A DNA stretch of 64,000 bases, taken from positions 124,001 through 188,000 of the forward strand of contig JAANBB010000023.1 of NCBI GenBank assembly GCA_014621425.1, read 5' to 3'. The DNA comes from Cylindrodendrum hubeiense (Eukaryota > Ascomycota > Sordariomycetes > Hypocreales > Nectriaceae). How positions within the stretch are numbered: the stretch's first letter is position 1; each line of letters opens with the position of its first letter. The notes under the pieces were generated by a model. It did not search any database, was not told where the DNA came from, and saw only the letters and a program-made list of their open reading frames with translations. Of the stretch, positions 11,617-25,068 are shown piece by piece. A program made the translations under genes and the position numbers.

Positions 11617-12785
11617 ATGACTACCACTCTCCCAACCTTTGCCCAGGAGGCTGCCATCACCAATGCACAGCCCGCCATCTTTGATAAGATTGAGCAGGAG
11701 TTGCCCATCCCTCCTTTCGATCCGGCCATCCATCTCAACTATCAGCCTCCTCCTGCTCGTCGCTCTTTTACCGAGCTTGGACTCCCTATTCCCAAGGGTT
11801 GCCCGGATATTTGTTTCACAGAGCCCTTCCAGCTCTTTTCTGAGGAGGGCGTCCGCATGATTCGTCGTGAGATATTCCGCAAATCATTTCTTGACAAGTA
11901 CATGCGATCTTGGGATCGAGCCCCTTGCTTGATCAGCGGCCATCACCACAGCAAGCAGGTGAGTACTGGTGACTCCACATCAAGACGCCATCTAACCTTG
12001 GGCAGGACGGTATCTTTATGAAGCAGGCATGTTACCACCCTGTGACCCAAGCTGCCATTAACTCGGCCTTTGGATGCGCTCTCCAACTCCAGACCGGCGA
12101 GAATGACATGGGATACATCAACGTCCAGATCGGGGCGGAGGGTATCGATGGTGTCTATAACATGACCGAGATTCCCTCGAAGCCTCTCTCTGCTTCTGAG
12201 GCGGCCCCCACCTCCAAATACGACAACGACATGATCGACAGTTGGCACAAAGACCAGACCCCTTTGGTACTGGTTGTGATGCTCAGCGACACCTCTACCA
12301 TGGTCGGCGGCGAGACGGCCATCAAGATGGGCGATGGAAGTATCATGAAGGCTCGCGGTGCTTCCATTGGCGGCGCCGTCCTCATGGCCGGTGGCTATCT
12401 AGAGCATGCTGCCCTCCGCGCCAACAATTGCTCCGAGCGTCTCAGCTTTGTCAACAGCTACTCGTACGCGGACCCCAATGCCGATGACACTGCCACCACC
12501 CTCAAGAGTGTCAACTTTGGATTTGACAACATCGCTAATGTCAAGAACGTCATCATGGAGCAGAAGCTGCGCCGCCTCCGAGATCGCTGCGACTTAGCTC
12601 TCTCGGCCATCCAGGAGCGACGCCAAATTAACCAGCCGCCTACCCGTGAGGAAGTTGAGGAGTGGGTCAAGGATCAGGTGCAGCTTCTCAAACACACCTC
12701 CTGGGAGATGTTCGAGCGCCTTCCCAATTATCATGGCCAAGAGATCCCCGAGGGTATTTTGGAGCGGTATCTGACTGATGTATAA
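11617..12785 (+). CDS. 2-oxoglutarate/Fe(II) dioxygenase-like protein
   Basis: Exons 11617-11958 and 12006-12785 are joined across an intron with GTGAGT donor and GGGCAG acceptor, giving 373 residues. The predicted double-stranded beta-helix core carries an H-x-D pair (H195, D197 in a WHKDQTPLV context). A distal His follows (H248, in GGYLEHA) and an Arg eleven residues later (R259). This is the iron- and 2-oxoglutarate-binding pattern of the superfamily. The motif GGETAIKMGDG before the distal His fits the same fold. The N-terminus is Pro-rich with no signal peptide, so a cytosolic enzyme is likely. The C-terminal ~75 residues are helical and charged. Substrate unknown; related fungal proteins occur in both primary and secondary metabolism. 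The next gene, a Zn2Cys6 factor 550 bases downstream on the same strand, might regulate it, but nothing in the sequence proves that. Confidence 0.75.
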
Positions 12786-13334
12786 TGAACAAAGAATTTG
12801 TATTCAGCGTGTCCTACTTGCATTTTCCGTGCAGTAATCAGATAGCCTACTGTTCATATGGTTGTTGTAACAGAGTCTCTGTTCTCAGAAAAGACAGACG
12901 AGTTCAGTCTAGTCAGATCTAAACTGAATATCCATTTTAAATAATGTTTGATCATTCAAACAATTAATGAGACCGACTATTTCCTTCGAGTCAATGTGAA
13001 CTTCAAAATAACCTAACGCTAATGACCTGTTGTGGATGATGAGAATGACTACGCTGTAAGAATCCATAACGTGGGTACGACGAGAAAAGCTGGCTCTCAT
13101 CAACCTTTCCTACTAAGGTAAGGCTATCAAAGAAGATCGCCGATGACTAAGACATCCACTCTCCGAATTCCCGACCGTCTGAAGGTGACCGAAAACACAT
13201 AAAACCAAGCGATAAGCGCCATCTTGGGAAACCTCGACCCAACACCACTGCCGGCCTACATTTATCAGCCCAGTGGACCACCCTTCGCCTTCACCATTAG
13301 CCTTTGGTACCGCACAAGCTGCGAGACGATTGCA
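12786..13334. other. Intergenic region, AT-rich terminator and promoter
   Basis: AT-rich sequence without open frames of interest. It holds the 3' end of the oxygenase gene and the promoter of the Zn2Cys6 gene. A frame open from 13224 runs into the chosen start at 13335 but begins with TTG, so I did not use it. Confidence 0.35.
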
Positions 13335-15344
13335 ATGAGTGCAAGCGGAGGATTGAAATCTCGAAATAAAAATGAGCGGTCAAGCAAGATACGATGTAGG
13401 ATTAGTATGTCCCCTTGATCCTAAAATCCATAGTGCCTCCTCTGATCCCTACGAATGCCGCCCTGGATTTCTGCTACGACGTTCATTTTTAATTGATACA
13501 TCAAATTATTCCGCTCGAGGTGTACGATCTAATGGTTTATCCAACTCGCAGATGGACGCGCCTGTGTGAACTGTCATCAGAGGAAGATCCGCTGCGACAT
13601 CTTGGAGAAGGGAGGTACGTGCACCAATTGTGTAGAAGGTAATCGGCCTGGATGTTATATATACGAGAGGAAAAACAAATATTCGAAGACATCGACGAGG
13701 GTCCCTGCTGCGATTATCTCACGGAAGGACGACTCATCTTCGTCCCATCTTCAAATCGAGGACGTTAGTTGGCCTGAAGAAGAGACGACATATCAGGCCA
13801 CTGAAAGGTCCTGGGAGTCTCAACCCAATTTTGCCGCATCCACAACGCCAGATCTTGAGCCTTCACAAATCAACAAATCCACTACTGATGAGTGTTCACG
13901 GAACTTGATTGAGGTGGTCAACCAGGATCATCTCCCGTCCCAAGAGTTTGGTTGCCCTGCTGGCACACGCTTTCACTTTATTGGTACCGAAATATCCAAT
14001 ATCAACTACATGGTACAGCAACGGTCTCAGAAACCCGATAATACGCTTCACCTTCCGACCCGCCAATTTTCAAGACCATGCAGGGCTCATAACCCTGACC
14101 GCATCCCCCCTGAAGCCTTCATGTTGCCAGAAAAAGCCCTTGCCGATGAGCTGATCCATGCTTACTTCACTCGAGTCAACTGCGGATGGCCCATTGTGGA
14201 GGAGGAGGATTTTATGGCCAAGTACAACGCCCGGGACCCTAATAATCCACTGACTTTGACCCTTTTGCATGCCATCCTCCTCGTGGGCGCTCATGTATTA
14301 TCTCCACAGCTTCAGAACGCTTCAGAACTGAAGGCGACCTTCTTTAGCCGAGCCAAGATGCTTTTTGATGCACGATTTGAGCCAGGACGAACGATGCACC
14401 TGCAGGTTGCCCTTCTCATGACCTGGTACTCGGACGGCGCGGAAGACGTCATGGCAAACTCGTGGGAGTGGGTTGGTCACGCAGCAAGGATCGCTCTGGG
14501 TTTAGGAATGCATCTTGACTCGACGAGTTCCAACCTCTCGCCGGGCTATAAACGCGCCTGGGTTCGACTGTGGTGGGTCCTCGTGCAATTCGACGTGTTG
14601 GTCTCGGTTGCTCATGGGCGACCCCAAGCCATGTATGTCGCAAACCTCATCGGTTTTGGGTGAAGGATAAAAGAGTTCTAACTTGACAGAAACCTCGACG
14701 ACTCAGACGTGCCGACGCTTACCTGTGTCCACTTGGGTGGGATTCCCAATGCACAAACGGACTTCGTGGTCCAACACACGCGCCTATGTATCATCATTTC
14801 GAGAGCAACGAAGCAAAGGGGATTTCTACGGTCGTCACCGCATGCCAACATGGAAGCGATCAAGCAGGTGGACAAGGCTCTTGCGGCTTTTGCTACGAAT
14901 CTACCGGACCAGATGAGGCTGTCTCTCTCCAACGTCGACGTCTGGCAGTCTACCCTACACCTCAGTTACAACAATTTTCTCATTCTCCTTCACCGCGCTC
15001 CGCAGAATAACGCCAATCCTCAATCTTCGGAATCACTCAATGATGTCGAAATATGCAGGGACTCTGCAATGACAGTGACGCTGATCGCCGAGGGTATGCG
15101 TGCCAACGATTTACTTTCAAGCTTATGGCTGTCCAGCATCAACGCCCTCTTCACTGCTACCCTTCAAGTTAGCATTGAACTAGACTCCAGCAACCCCGTC
15201 GTCGCATCTAAATCACTGAGGAGATTCGATTCTTTGTTGCTTTGTCTTCGTGACCTATCACGCGACTGGCTCTACGCACTGAGCATCCTACGGCTGTTTG
15301 AGAACCGCACCAAGGGTCAACCACAACACCAGGTCACCTTGTGA
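13335..15344 (+). CDS. Zn2Cys6 fungal transcription factor
   Basis: Exons 13335-13404, 13552-14632 and 14690-15344 join to 601 residues. Intron 1 (GTATGT...CGCAG) is needed to bring the start ATG in front of the zinc cluster, and its phase fits. Intron 2 (GTATGT...GACAG) restores the family motif GRPQAINLDDSDVP. The DNA-binding cluster is C28-x2-C31-x6-C38-x8-C47-x2-C50-x7-C58, in the context RACVNCHQRKIRCD. The middle region from about residue 220 (LLHAILLVGAHVLS, then the EWVGHAARIALGLGMH signature) is the fungal-specific transcription factor domain. Nuclear regulator; target genes unknown, with the neighbouring oxygenase the nearest candidate. Confidence 0.85.
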
Positions 15345-17018
15345 GCTCACCAAAAGAGACTGCTTGGGCAAGTGGAGTGTTCTCAAGGCAAGAGAGTCCG
15401 TGTATTTTAAGCGCATACAATAGAAAATGACCGCTGGCCAATGGAGGATTGCGCCAGTTAGGCTTCGTTCGGCAAGAATATTGCGAATCAACATACGCAT
15501 TGCTCAAATTTTTTCAAGCCCAAGGTTAGTGCTCTAGGAGATGTGCTTAAACTGGGTAGATATGCCTAAATTAGGCTGAGCTAGGTGTGAGGGAAAATCC
15601 GTAGCTCCAAGGAGTAGGGATTGAAGACAATCAAACTGTATCGAGCCTAGGCCACAGCATCAGTAATCCAGATCCTGATATTGAGTTTCTGGAAACAAAT
15701 TAGAGGAGGGCCAGCTTCGACATGGTATCCAAAAACAGGGTTTGATACGCGGAGCTGCCTCCACCTCACGAGGTGATGTGTGCCCCTGTATCCACCACTG
15801 CCAGGGCCCGAGAAGCTAGTGTAGCCTCCCGTTGTACATAGGAATAGGAATATCTCGCATTTTACATCTTCCTCGAGTCCCCATGTCAGCTAGGCACAAT
15901 GCATCGGTGGAACCGATGTAACCCCAAGATCACACGTCTTGACACAGGCCGTTTCTATCGCACGGTTTCCAAAATCGATGTTTCATAGGGACTGCACTTC
16001 CCGCCATTTCCAATGGAAACTTATGTCTCAAGGTCAACTGTCTTTGCTTTCTACCCGTAATTAATTGTCTTGCAACTCGCTCCCGGCGTCCCGTTTTCTG
16101 TCCACAGCTGGATGTTCCAACCCGATAGCGCAGGGAAGGACAGGTACAGTTACTTGGTTCACGCGGTAGATTACTAGTGAGTCGGGGTATATATACCTAG
16201 TCTATACTGTGGGCTATTTCTGAGCGACTGGCCGCCACTGAAATGCGTGGCTGCGGCCTGCAAGCCATAAGCTGACCGCCTCGGAATTATGCCTTGCGCA
16301 CATAAATGTCTCTCGGTTATAACCACGGCGCGCATCATCTCCCGCTCTGGGATCAAGAAATAGCGACCTGTTTTAGAGTTTTTACGGAGCGGCCGCACGT
16401 CAAACCAGGTGCCCCCTGCAGTTTTCGTATATTGCGTCTCTCGCAGATGAGCTTTGGCTTGGCATCTCCATCGCCCCAAACCATGTCGAGGTCGCGCTTG
16501 ATCCTTTGCCCCTTGCTCATCAGTGGGAAGCGCTAATTGCCTGCTGTGACACGATGGATCGAACTGTCACATACTTTACAGGCCGTTGGTCAGTAAATTG
16601 CACGTCAATCCCAGAGGACTGGGTGCCGGTAGGATTGGGGGCTAATGCAGCTAGCTCGCGTTGAGCAAGCCTGTCTCAATTCAACCTTGGCATGGCCAAT
16701 AACACACTCATCAACGGGTAGATCGGCCAAGCCAAATGCAGCAGCCCGTGTGACGGCCGCACATTCATGTCTCTTCAGGTGGGTACAGCGCTGATGCGCC
16801 CGTCTGTTGTTGAATTTGATCGACGGTACATAACTAGACCCACGACGAAATACCCCAGACACGCAATTCCTCTCGTGCCACGTCCACTTCACAACTGGGT
16901 TTGAACTATTCCGTCGCCTTTAAAACTGTCATGCGCTTCCCACGGTAACACGAACCCGCAAACGAAGGCGCACGCTGCCATTTCACCACTCAATCGGCGA
17001 CACACTCAGCCGCCCACC
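15345..17018. other. Intergenic region of 1.7 kb, no gene seen
   Basis: Scanned on both strands: only short frames without motifs. The last ~100 bases are CT/AC-rich leader ahead of the exporter-like gene at 17019. No tRNA-like B box was found. Confidence 0.4.
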
Positions 17019-20000
17019 ATGTCTGGCTCCGATGACGCAGCGTCCCCCAATGGAAATGGGTCGGATGAGAAGCGACAGACCGACTCCAGCGACGATGTAC
17101 CGGAAACCATTCACAATCCCTACTTCATCGACGCGGTGAAGTCCTCGGGGCGGAAACTCCCGGCATGGCTCGATCACTTTAATCCCAAGGACCTCAAGAA
17201 GCTATTCAGATGCTGCCTCGCGGTTTGGATCATGACGGTCCTGATTCTCATCAATCCCACCCTCAAAGTACTGGGTCAGGCTGCTTTTCTTGGATGGTAA
17301 GTTCGGCCATTTCGCCGACGTGCATATTTTTAATCCCATTCCAGTATCGTATTGTTCATCGCACCGCCTTCAGGCATCGTCTTCTTCCACTTGATAGCCG
17401 CCGTCACTGTTCTGCTGGGTCTCACGACCGCCTGGGCATGGGGCGTCATTTCAATGAAGGCCGCGCTCGCGACTCGACCGGATGCAGAGATGAAGGCTCG
17501 ATATGGCGAGCTTCAGCAGATGGCCGCGAACGCCACCAACCCCACCCAATACGCAAAAATCCAGATTTTCAACGGCTTCATGTTGGACACGCGAGTATCT
17601 GCGACCTATTTTTGCATGATGGGTCTGTATCTCTACTTGATAGTAAGATTTTCGGTCCCGACAGAGAAGCAAATACTGACAATCTCAGGCTCGCCTTCGA
17701 GTCAAGTTCCCCAAGCTGATGCTCATGCAAATATTTGCATGCATTGTCGCCACCATCTTTCTTACAGAGGCACCTCTTTTCCCAAACTTTCAAGGAAATA
17801 TTGGCAAGATTTTGGTACTGCCTTGCGCCATCGCAGAGGGTATTGCCATCGTGTGCAACATCTTCATCTTCCCAACGTCCTCGGCAACTGAAGCACTCGA
17901 CGGAATGAGAGCCCTGCTTGATTCGATGCCGACATTTTTAGATGCCTGCTTGCTCGGACTCAAACACCCTAGTCTGGGCATGAGCACAGAGGTGCTGACT
18001 GGAGCTAGGCTGAAACTCCTGACGACATATAAGCTCATAGATCCACTTACTAGATTCCTACCCATTGACTTCTCGATTGGAAGGTGGAATTCAGATGACT
18101 TGTGCACTCTAAATGAGCCGCTCCGACAGCTCATCATTGTGTTTACTGGCCTGCTTGAGGTCCACAGACAAAAGGAGGTGCGAAAGGACAAGGCCAAACA
18201 AGCATTGGACTATGCACAAGCGACCGAGGAGGGATCCGACGACCACCTCGAAACAGGACGGCATCAAATTAACCGAGCAGTCGACTTCCACGTCAAATCG
18301 AATCATCCAGCGAGATCCGAAAATATTCAGAAAAGTCTTAAAGCACTGGCAGACCCTGCCGAGCCCCTCATTGTGGCATGCAAAGAGTCACTCGGAGCCA
18401 TCAGTGAGGCTCTGCAACACTCGAATGCGTTCAAGTCAGCGGGCCACGCCGAAATGCTGCAGAGACACACCGCTATACTCGAAACACTACGAGAATGTCG
18501 CGACGCATTCATCAACACGACATCCGCCTACCTTTTCGAGCCCTCTCATCACATCTTTGACGACAAGGGAGTTCTGCAGGTCGACGCGGGCACTGCTCCA
18601 TCATTGACTGGCCTAATGCTGGGACTTCTCATCAAGGAGAGATTGTCTCAGCTAGCCGATGCACTGGAAATGATGCTTGAGAGAGTCGTCGAGTTGGAGA
18701 CGACTAGGACCAAGTTACGATTCTGGATGCCCACCCGATTAATGTCTCTCTTCGGATGGATCTCCGCGGGTGACTTGTCGGAAAACGATACGCCCGGCGC
18801 AGATCTTGGCGATACAGTTATTACCCGCGTTTCAACGGTTGCCTCAAATGCCCGCATACCCAAAGACTTCAACCCCGGTGTCAAGTCGGCTCGAACCGAA
18901 TTGGTCTCGATGAAAACACCCAACGGCCGCAAGAGGAGCGGATGCGGCTACTTTGTGTTGAGAATCACACGTTGGCTCGGAAGTGCTGAAGGCATTTATG
19001 CACTTCGCATGGTGGTAGTCTCTCTCGCCCTTTCTATTCCGGGTGTCATCCCTTCCACTGCGGGTTTCTACTACCGTGAAAAGGGTTTGTGGGCTGTCAT
19101 CATGGCACAGCTGTCTCTGGTCCCATATACAGCCGATCTCATGTATGGAATTCTTGTTCGAGCTATCGGAACCATTATCGGCGGTGTTGTGGGCATGGCA
19201 GCATGGTACATTGGTGCTGGCAATGGTCCGGGCAATCCCTACGGCGAAGCCGCCATCATGGCTGTTGTCATTATCATCTTCATGTGGTGGCGTCTCTTCA
19301 GCTCTCCCGCCTTGATGCCTGCTGGACTTATGATGGCCGTGACGGCATATCTTGTGATGGCCTACAGCTGGATTGATACTCACAATCCCCTCTATGGCAA
19401 TCCTGGCGTGGGCTACCAAGTATTCTGGAGGCGTGTTGTCCTTGTATTCGTGGGCTTTGGCGGAGCCATAGTAGTCAACTTTCTCCCGAAACCACCTTCT
19501 GCGAACCGACATTACCGCCATCTTCTTGCCGACAGCCTCGTCAGTGTTCGAGACCTGTATGCGCTTCTTGCATCGAATTGGAAGGATACGGCGCCGGATC
19601 TGCGCGAGGTGGTCGAGGAAGAGGCGTTGGGAATTGCTGAGGTGCTGTTGTCCATTTCAGGACCAATCAAGCTGACGGTATTCGAATTTTCATCATCCAG
19701 CATTGATTCGAATACCCTCGGCCAGGTTTGCCAGCTATGCATGCTCCTCAACCAAACCGTCACCCAACTACTGTTATACACAGCCATATTGACAGAGGAG
19801 CAAAGGGCGTGGATCATCCCAGCCACCGGTGCTGTAAAGGAGGGATTTATTGCCGAACTCATGGCGGTCCTGTCGCTTGTGGAGCAAGCATTGAAAAGTG
19901 GCGATCCGCTACCGGCTGTATTGCCTACGCCACTGTTCGCCAAAGGGGTGTTGGTGGCAAGAGAGCATTTTCAGAAGGGAGCCGACGACTCTACCAATCC

Positions 20001-20157
20001 GTATCACAAGGACAACCTCGACGATGAAGATTCGAGGAAGTATGCTGTCATCTTGAATGCTTTCTTGCAGATGCTTGCGGCGGTAGATGAACTGGTTTTA
20101 GTTTTGAAGAGGGCTGTCGGTGAGACGAGCAACATCGTATCTCTCGAGGCTGTATAG
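17019..20157 (+). CDS. BRE4/aromatic-acid-exporter-like (ArAE/FUSC) membrane protein
   Basis: Exons 17019-17296, 17345-17642 and 17689-20157 join to 1,014 residues; the introns are GTAAGT...CCAG and GTAAGA...TCAG. The protein has an N-terminal membrane bundle (residues ~65-260), a large soluble central region (~260-640), a second bundle of about six helices (~645-830) and a soluble C-terminal domain. Segments such as LRMVVVSLALSIPGV and GTIIGGVVGMAAWYIG match the repeated FUSC-type bundles. This two-bundle layout is that of fungal proteins related to yeast Bre4 (brefeldin A sensitivity) and plant/bacterial aromatic acid exporters. It probably exports organic anions or is involved in endomembrane transport; the substrate cannot be read from sequence. 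Confidence 0.85.
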
Positions 20158-20300
20158 TCGGCCTGTTGAGAGGAAACTTCTTCTCAAATTATCTTAATTA
20201 CTAAAGGAAACGATTCCAGGGCATTCAGAGTGCCGTAAAAAGCAGAAATATACAAATATTGACCTAAATCTTACACTGCCTAGACTCTACAAATCATGTA

Positions 20301-23295
20301 TTATATCTCTAAAAGTCGCTCTAAAACAGAGTCCTCATTTCCGTTCCCGAAAGATACTGTGTCAAAGGCCGAAAGACCAACCCCCCATGGACCTGGACTT
20401 AGGGGCATGGACAGAGAGCAGCTTCCAGATTCCCTCCTTTCATTTCCGAACAACCCAGCGTCAACTGGTGAAGCAAACATAACTGACTCGAAGTCCAGTT
20501 CCATGACTGAAGGATTGTAGCCCTCATCAAGACTGGTAGTGGATCTCGTTCCTTTCGTGTTTGTGGTTGTGGTTGGAGTTCCACCGGAAACCTCCCACAA
20601 TGTGTCATCAAACTCAATGCCTTCGCCAACTCCCACTCCACCTGGAGCGGGTCGAGATGTTACAGCCTCGCTCTGGAAGCCACTCGCAGTTTGATGCGTT
20701 TGTGACAATTCCTCCTCGGGGCTCCCCTTCTCAGAGAGTACAGTTTCTGCTCTTGAAATGCCCCTGAGTTGTTCCATTGGGTGATTCGGAAGTCCCAAAT
20801 AATCATTCAGTGTCGGTGACATTAGAAGTTTCTCTTGGAAAATTCCACGTAGGGTTTGGGGAAAGTCGCTTTCTTGCGGCAATTTTCCATTGCGGATACT
20901 CAGATCCATCGTCATCGCCAAGCGCAAATAGTACTTCGGTTGTAGTTGCAATATGTCTGTCCAGCTCGTTATTGGACTTCCGTGTCGAGTTCTTATTGAG
21001 GGAAGATGTTGCTGTGCTAGGTCGACAATATAGCGAACGGTTCTAGCTACCCAGTCGACACCGTCGTATCGCGGTCTGTACGTTTTCATTGCTTCGATGA
21101 GAACATTTAGTTGCTGTTGCTTGTGGTGTGCGAACGATGGTGAACTGGTCCCTGAATTCGGATTATGTGAATTAAATAGCTTGACGTCAAGGATCTGCAA
21201 AGCGAGAGGAAACGCCGTACAACCAACACTGTGAAATGTTAGGGATGATCAAGTAGTAGAGGGGTATACACTTACGCGCTGATGGGAAGCCAGCGAGCAA
21301 GGCGATATCTGACAAGCTTCCGAAGGCATTGTGTGACCTGCGAGACTGCGCTTTGTAGTTCATGGCTGCTCCCATATGCTTCTGTATCCACATGACCCAG
21401 ACGTAGAGGTGGTGCAAGACTGCAGTAGAGTATCTCATAGTGGCAGAGAGCCATTCTCGCAGAGCTAGATTATTAGCGAGGAATTTTAGAGCGAGAGAAT
21501 CAAACTCACTGGTAGTACATTTCCAGCAGGTTAATGAACAAAATAGGGGAGCTGTTGAAAGATCCTGAAGTATCGACATCTTTGAGGATATCTCCACTTG
21601 GGCCCGACTGTATTCGCAATACCGTGCTGTACCACCGCTTCAAAGCCATTCTGCAATCGCCAATACGAGATTCTTCCATTGCGGGATGTGAAGGAGCCCG
21701 CGAGGGATCATCGTGCATGGGAAAGGTCAATGTCAACACCTCTGTGAGTATAACGCAGAGCTCGACGAGCTTTGCCAGGATCTCGGCGAGGAATCGCTTC
21801 GTGGCAGGATCATATACACTGGATTTGTCGAATTCGTCGGCAAGGTCGGCAGCTCCAAGGAGTGGATTTCCTGCAAAGTTGAAGTTGGAGTGCGTGAGCT
21901 TGATAGTTCGACGGGAGGTCAGCGGCATCAGTCGATCGCGGATAATGCAGCACCACCAAAGACGCTTTAGTACTGCGCCATGCTTCTTCTGCTGGGTGGA
22001 TACTGGAGAGCCGTCTGTGAGTATAGACTGATATCGATGAGCGCCAGCGTCGCGAGCGTAATTCAATGCAATGCTAAGCCACATTGGGCCCAGGTGCTTG
22101 CATCCTCCGTGTGGGAGGGGTATCAAGTGGGAGTGTGAAAGAAGCAGTGCGGCTTGAGCAATAGATATTGACGAGGTTTCCAGTCCAAAATCGTAAATAA
22201 GCTGCGGCGGTTAGTCTCAGATCATGTACAAGGAAGGGTGTGGTTACCTTGGCTCGTTTATAGAATGACGACTTTGCATCATGTACTGATTTAAATCCTA
22301 GAGTCTCGATAGTCTCGCTGGATACAAACTATCGGAGGTTAGTATAGCTTTTATTTTAACATGGGAACAAACTTACGCTGCATGATGTAAACAGAATGCC
22401 CTGGATGACAATCAGAGGCATTCTGTCCCCAGAAGCACTGTCTGAGTTTTGCGGATGGTAGAGCGCCCAGAAGTCGGCTTCGTTTAGCATGGGAAGCATG
22501 GGGTGGATGTGTAAAAAGTACTGCTGGATGAACTCGTTGAGGATATTCCTCTGCGGTACGACGAAACATCCTTGCTTGTAGAGGTAGTCGAGGTCTTCTG
22601 GTGACAGGGTGTTGACCTTGGGGGCTTCCAGGATTGAATAATCAGGGTTGGTAGGATCGAACAGAAGCCTCTGTGTTCCTTCTTGTGGCGCCCATGGACA
22701 TTCAGGGAATACAGAATCTGGAAACGCGGCTGAGAGCTGCGGGAGATCCAGGATGTCGATAGTTTCTGGTTGAGGGTCAGTTGTTGGCCTTGGATAGGGT
22801 GAAGTGACATACCATGGCCATAGTCACCCAGGTCGTGGGGTAGTGACGGCAAGGTGGCATCTAGTGACACTGGATCCACGGCCAATGACGATTGCTCGTC
22901 GGTGCTGGGTGGAAGATCATCGCCGAAGACGTCAAAGTCCTCGGCAGGCAGCCCAGTGGACGATGTCTCCTTGGACGCGACGGGTGGATGGCGAGATATC
23001 CCTCTCCTGCAGCCGTTAGCAAGATAACGTAACACCCAAGATGCAGCACAACATACGAAAACTTGGACCTGGCAATAAAGATACACTCCTTCTCGTCCAG
23101 TCGGCAGTTGATGCAAGGCTCCGCCGAGCTAGTTAGGATGCACCTCACTTTTCGCGAACGGCACGGCAGACAGGCTCGTGAAGCCCGCTTCTTGGTCTTT
23201 GCCGAGGGTATTTTGTGGACGCGGTTGGCGGCGTCCACTTCCGGGCCCAGGTCAACCTCGTAGAGCGGGTCTTCGGCAGGGGCTGGATCCTCCAT
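20301..23295 (-). CDS. Zn2Cys6 transcription factor of the CTF1-like type
   Basis: Seven exons join in phase to 903 residues: 23295-23057, 23006-22813, 22765-22377, 22328-22248, 22201-21510, 21464-21276 and 21228-20301. The start is the ATG at 23295; the frame extends upstream only from a TTG. The cluster is C42-x2-C45-x6-C52-x8-C61-x2-C64-x6-C71, preceded by a basic KTKKRASRA stretch. After an acidic linker, a motif around QGCFVVPQRNILNEFIQQYF and HPMLPMLNEADF matches the cutinase transcription factor 1 (CTF1) group that controls lipid and cutin breakdown. The regulatory domain continues with the RDRLMPLTSRRTIKL signature. The C-terminal ~150 residues are Gly/Ser/Thr-rich and probably activating. 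CTF1-like identity is from motif memory, not alignment. Confidence 0.85.
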
Positions 23296-24518
23296 TGCAG
23301 ATGCAGAAAACAAGCAGCAGACGACGAGGGGAGTTCAGTGAGACAAACAGAATCTCTGGGCGCGAAAAGAGGATGAGTCCGGAGCATAGAGCAATCCCGG
23401 CGAGAAGCCAGGGGCAACGTCTTGTACTCAAGAGCCGTCCTCATCTGCCGTGCTCGTACCCGACCGGTTAGGGGCGTTTAGCGCGTGGGTCACGGAGGCG
23501 TAACCTGGGGTAATACGGCTTCCTATTGGTTCCCCCACAAACGTGTGACTCGCGACATGGAGATGTTGCGGATTAACCCCGCATGGATTGGGCTCTCCGG
23601 TTCATCCAGCCCACGGGGCTTCCATCTAACGCGGGGTGAGATCTGGAGTGATCTGGGGTTTCCTGGGATTAGTAAATACGGACGTGATGATTCGGTTGTG
23701 GTGGATATGGGGAAGCTCGCCCAAGAGCCAGGGTCACTTTGTACCACCTTCACCACGGCCCATGGCGCTAGAGTAGGTCTTGTCATTTCACTAAGTGTCG
23801 CACTTGGCCTAATTTTTCCACGTGAAACGAACTCAAATACGATCCTGGCAATGATAAAGACATGAGCACCCGGGAAAACAAGGCAAGATTATCTGGTTCA
23901 TGGCTTGTGAATCAAAATAAATCCGAATGCCACGGACAAATACCAGTACCCATCTCAGCAACATGGTATAAAATGTAAAAAGAAATCTACGAAATGCAAG
24001 TGGCCTTCCCACCTACGGGCCCTGTGCTAGCTACCTACCCCTACCTATCCATGTATGAAGTCAAGGCTCGACTGATGTTTTCGACCCTCCGGACTGTCCG
24101 GGAGCCGCCCAGGCTGAGCTTTCTCTGCGTTCTCCCTCGAGGAGGGCCACCCACCGTGGCTCAGCCCACGCGAACTTCACTGGCTTTGTGGCTTAGCCGA
24201 GTTTAGGCAGTGTGGCTTGAGATTGCAGCGGCCAAGCCGCAAAGCCTCATTTTCCTGAGCTGACTCACTTTTCTATTATATAATCAATGTCCTACATACT
24301 GATAGGTTGCCTCTGCGCTTTGTGGCTGAACAGTCAGCTGAAACATCCCTGTCGTATTCTCGTATTGAGATCCCTGTCGTATTTCCGTATTGCTTCATCC
24401 TTCTCCTTTGCTAAGACCGAGTTATTTATTTCTACGTCCAACGCAGTCTCTCCTTCCTTCCTCTATCTCAAACTTTTCTCCTGTATAATAAAAAAAAACC
24501 ATCAGCCTGAAGCTCAAG
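23296..24518. other. Intergenic region between divergent genes, no gene seen
   Basis: The 1.2 kb hold two promoters. A stretch around 24,000-24,240 has several short GGC/GCC-containing words (GCTCAGCC, GTGGCTTAGCC) that could be regulatory. A poly-A run sits at about 24,487, just upstream of the small gene at 24519. Confidence 0.35.
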
Positions 24519-24863
24519 ATGCGCTCTGTCAACAACCTACTGCGCGCGCGGGTCACCCCTCGATTATCTCAGACGATCACGCACTCGCCAACAATGCTTC
24601 CAAGATCTTTCTCCACGCAAAGCCGGCTATTTCTTCAGCCAAAGTCTGAGCCAAGGAAGACAAAAGTCGAATTCGACCCTCAACAAACCAGCTCCACGAA
24701 CCCAGAACCCCCAGCTTTCAGCTTCGAAGGCCTCGGAGTTAGCAAGAACATGAAGGTTGTTCTGCTCGTTATTCTGAGCATCTTTGGCACTATTGAGACA
24801 TGGTTTTGGTGTAAGGCTATTTGGTATTGGTGGAAGGGCGATAGTGATGCCCGACAAGGGTGA
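24519..24863 (+). CDS. Small probable mitochondrial single-pass membrane protein
   Basis: A 114-residue single-exon protein. The first ~40 residues are rich in Arg, Ser, Thr and Leu with no acidic residue, a typical mitochondrial presequence. Residues 41-75 are polar. A hydrophobic stretch follows at about 79-98 (MKVVLLVILSIFGTIE), then an aromatic tail WFWCKAIWYWWKG. This design (presequence, one helix, Trp-rich end) is seen in small inner-membrane assembly or respiratory-complex subunits. I cannot name the family. The gene has a CT-rich leader and lies in a normal-sized gap, which supports it being real. Confidence 0.65.
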   Translation: MRSVNNLLRARVTPRLSQTITHSPTMLPRSFSTQSRLFLQPKSEPRKTKVEFDPQQTSSTNPEPPAFSFEGLGVSKNMKVVLLVILSIFGTIETWFWCKAIWYWWKGDSDARQG

Positions 24864-25068
24864 CTTTAGCAAGCTGAGTGGGATAGCGGTGGATTTATTG
24901 TAACATCTACTCAACTCTGGTTTATTGTGTTGGTTAAAAGGAATCGCCATACTGTTATAGAATATAGAAAATGGTTTCATAAACCCCTTCATTTCTCGTT
25001 TCTAATGATGGTCCAATGATCTAACCCTAATAATTAATACTCTTTAACTAATTATCGGCTTCGCCCAT

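Noticed and set aside
18844..19521. Long open frame antisense to the BRE4-like gene
   Set aside because: It lies opposite conserved membrane-helix codons, has no motif, and is a by-product of codon bias on the other strand.
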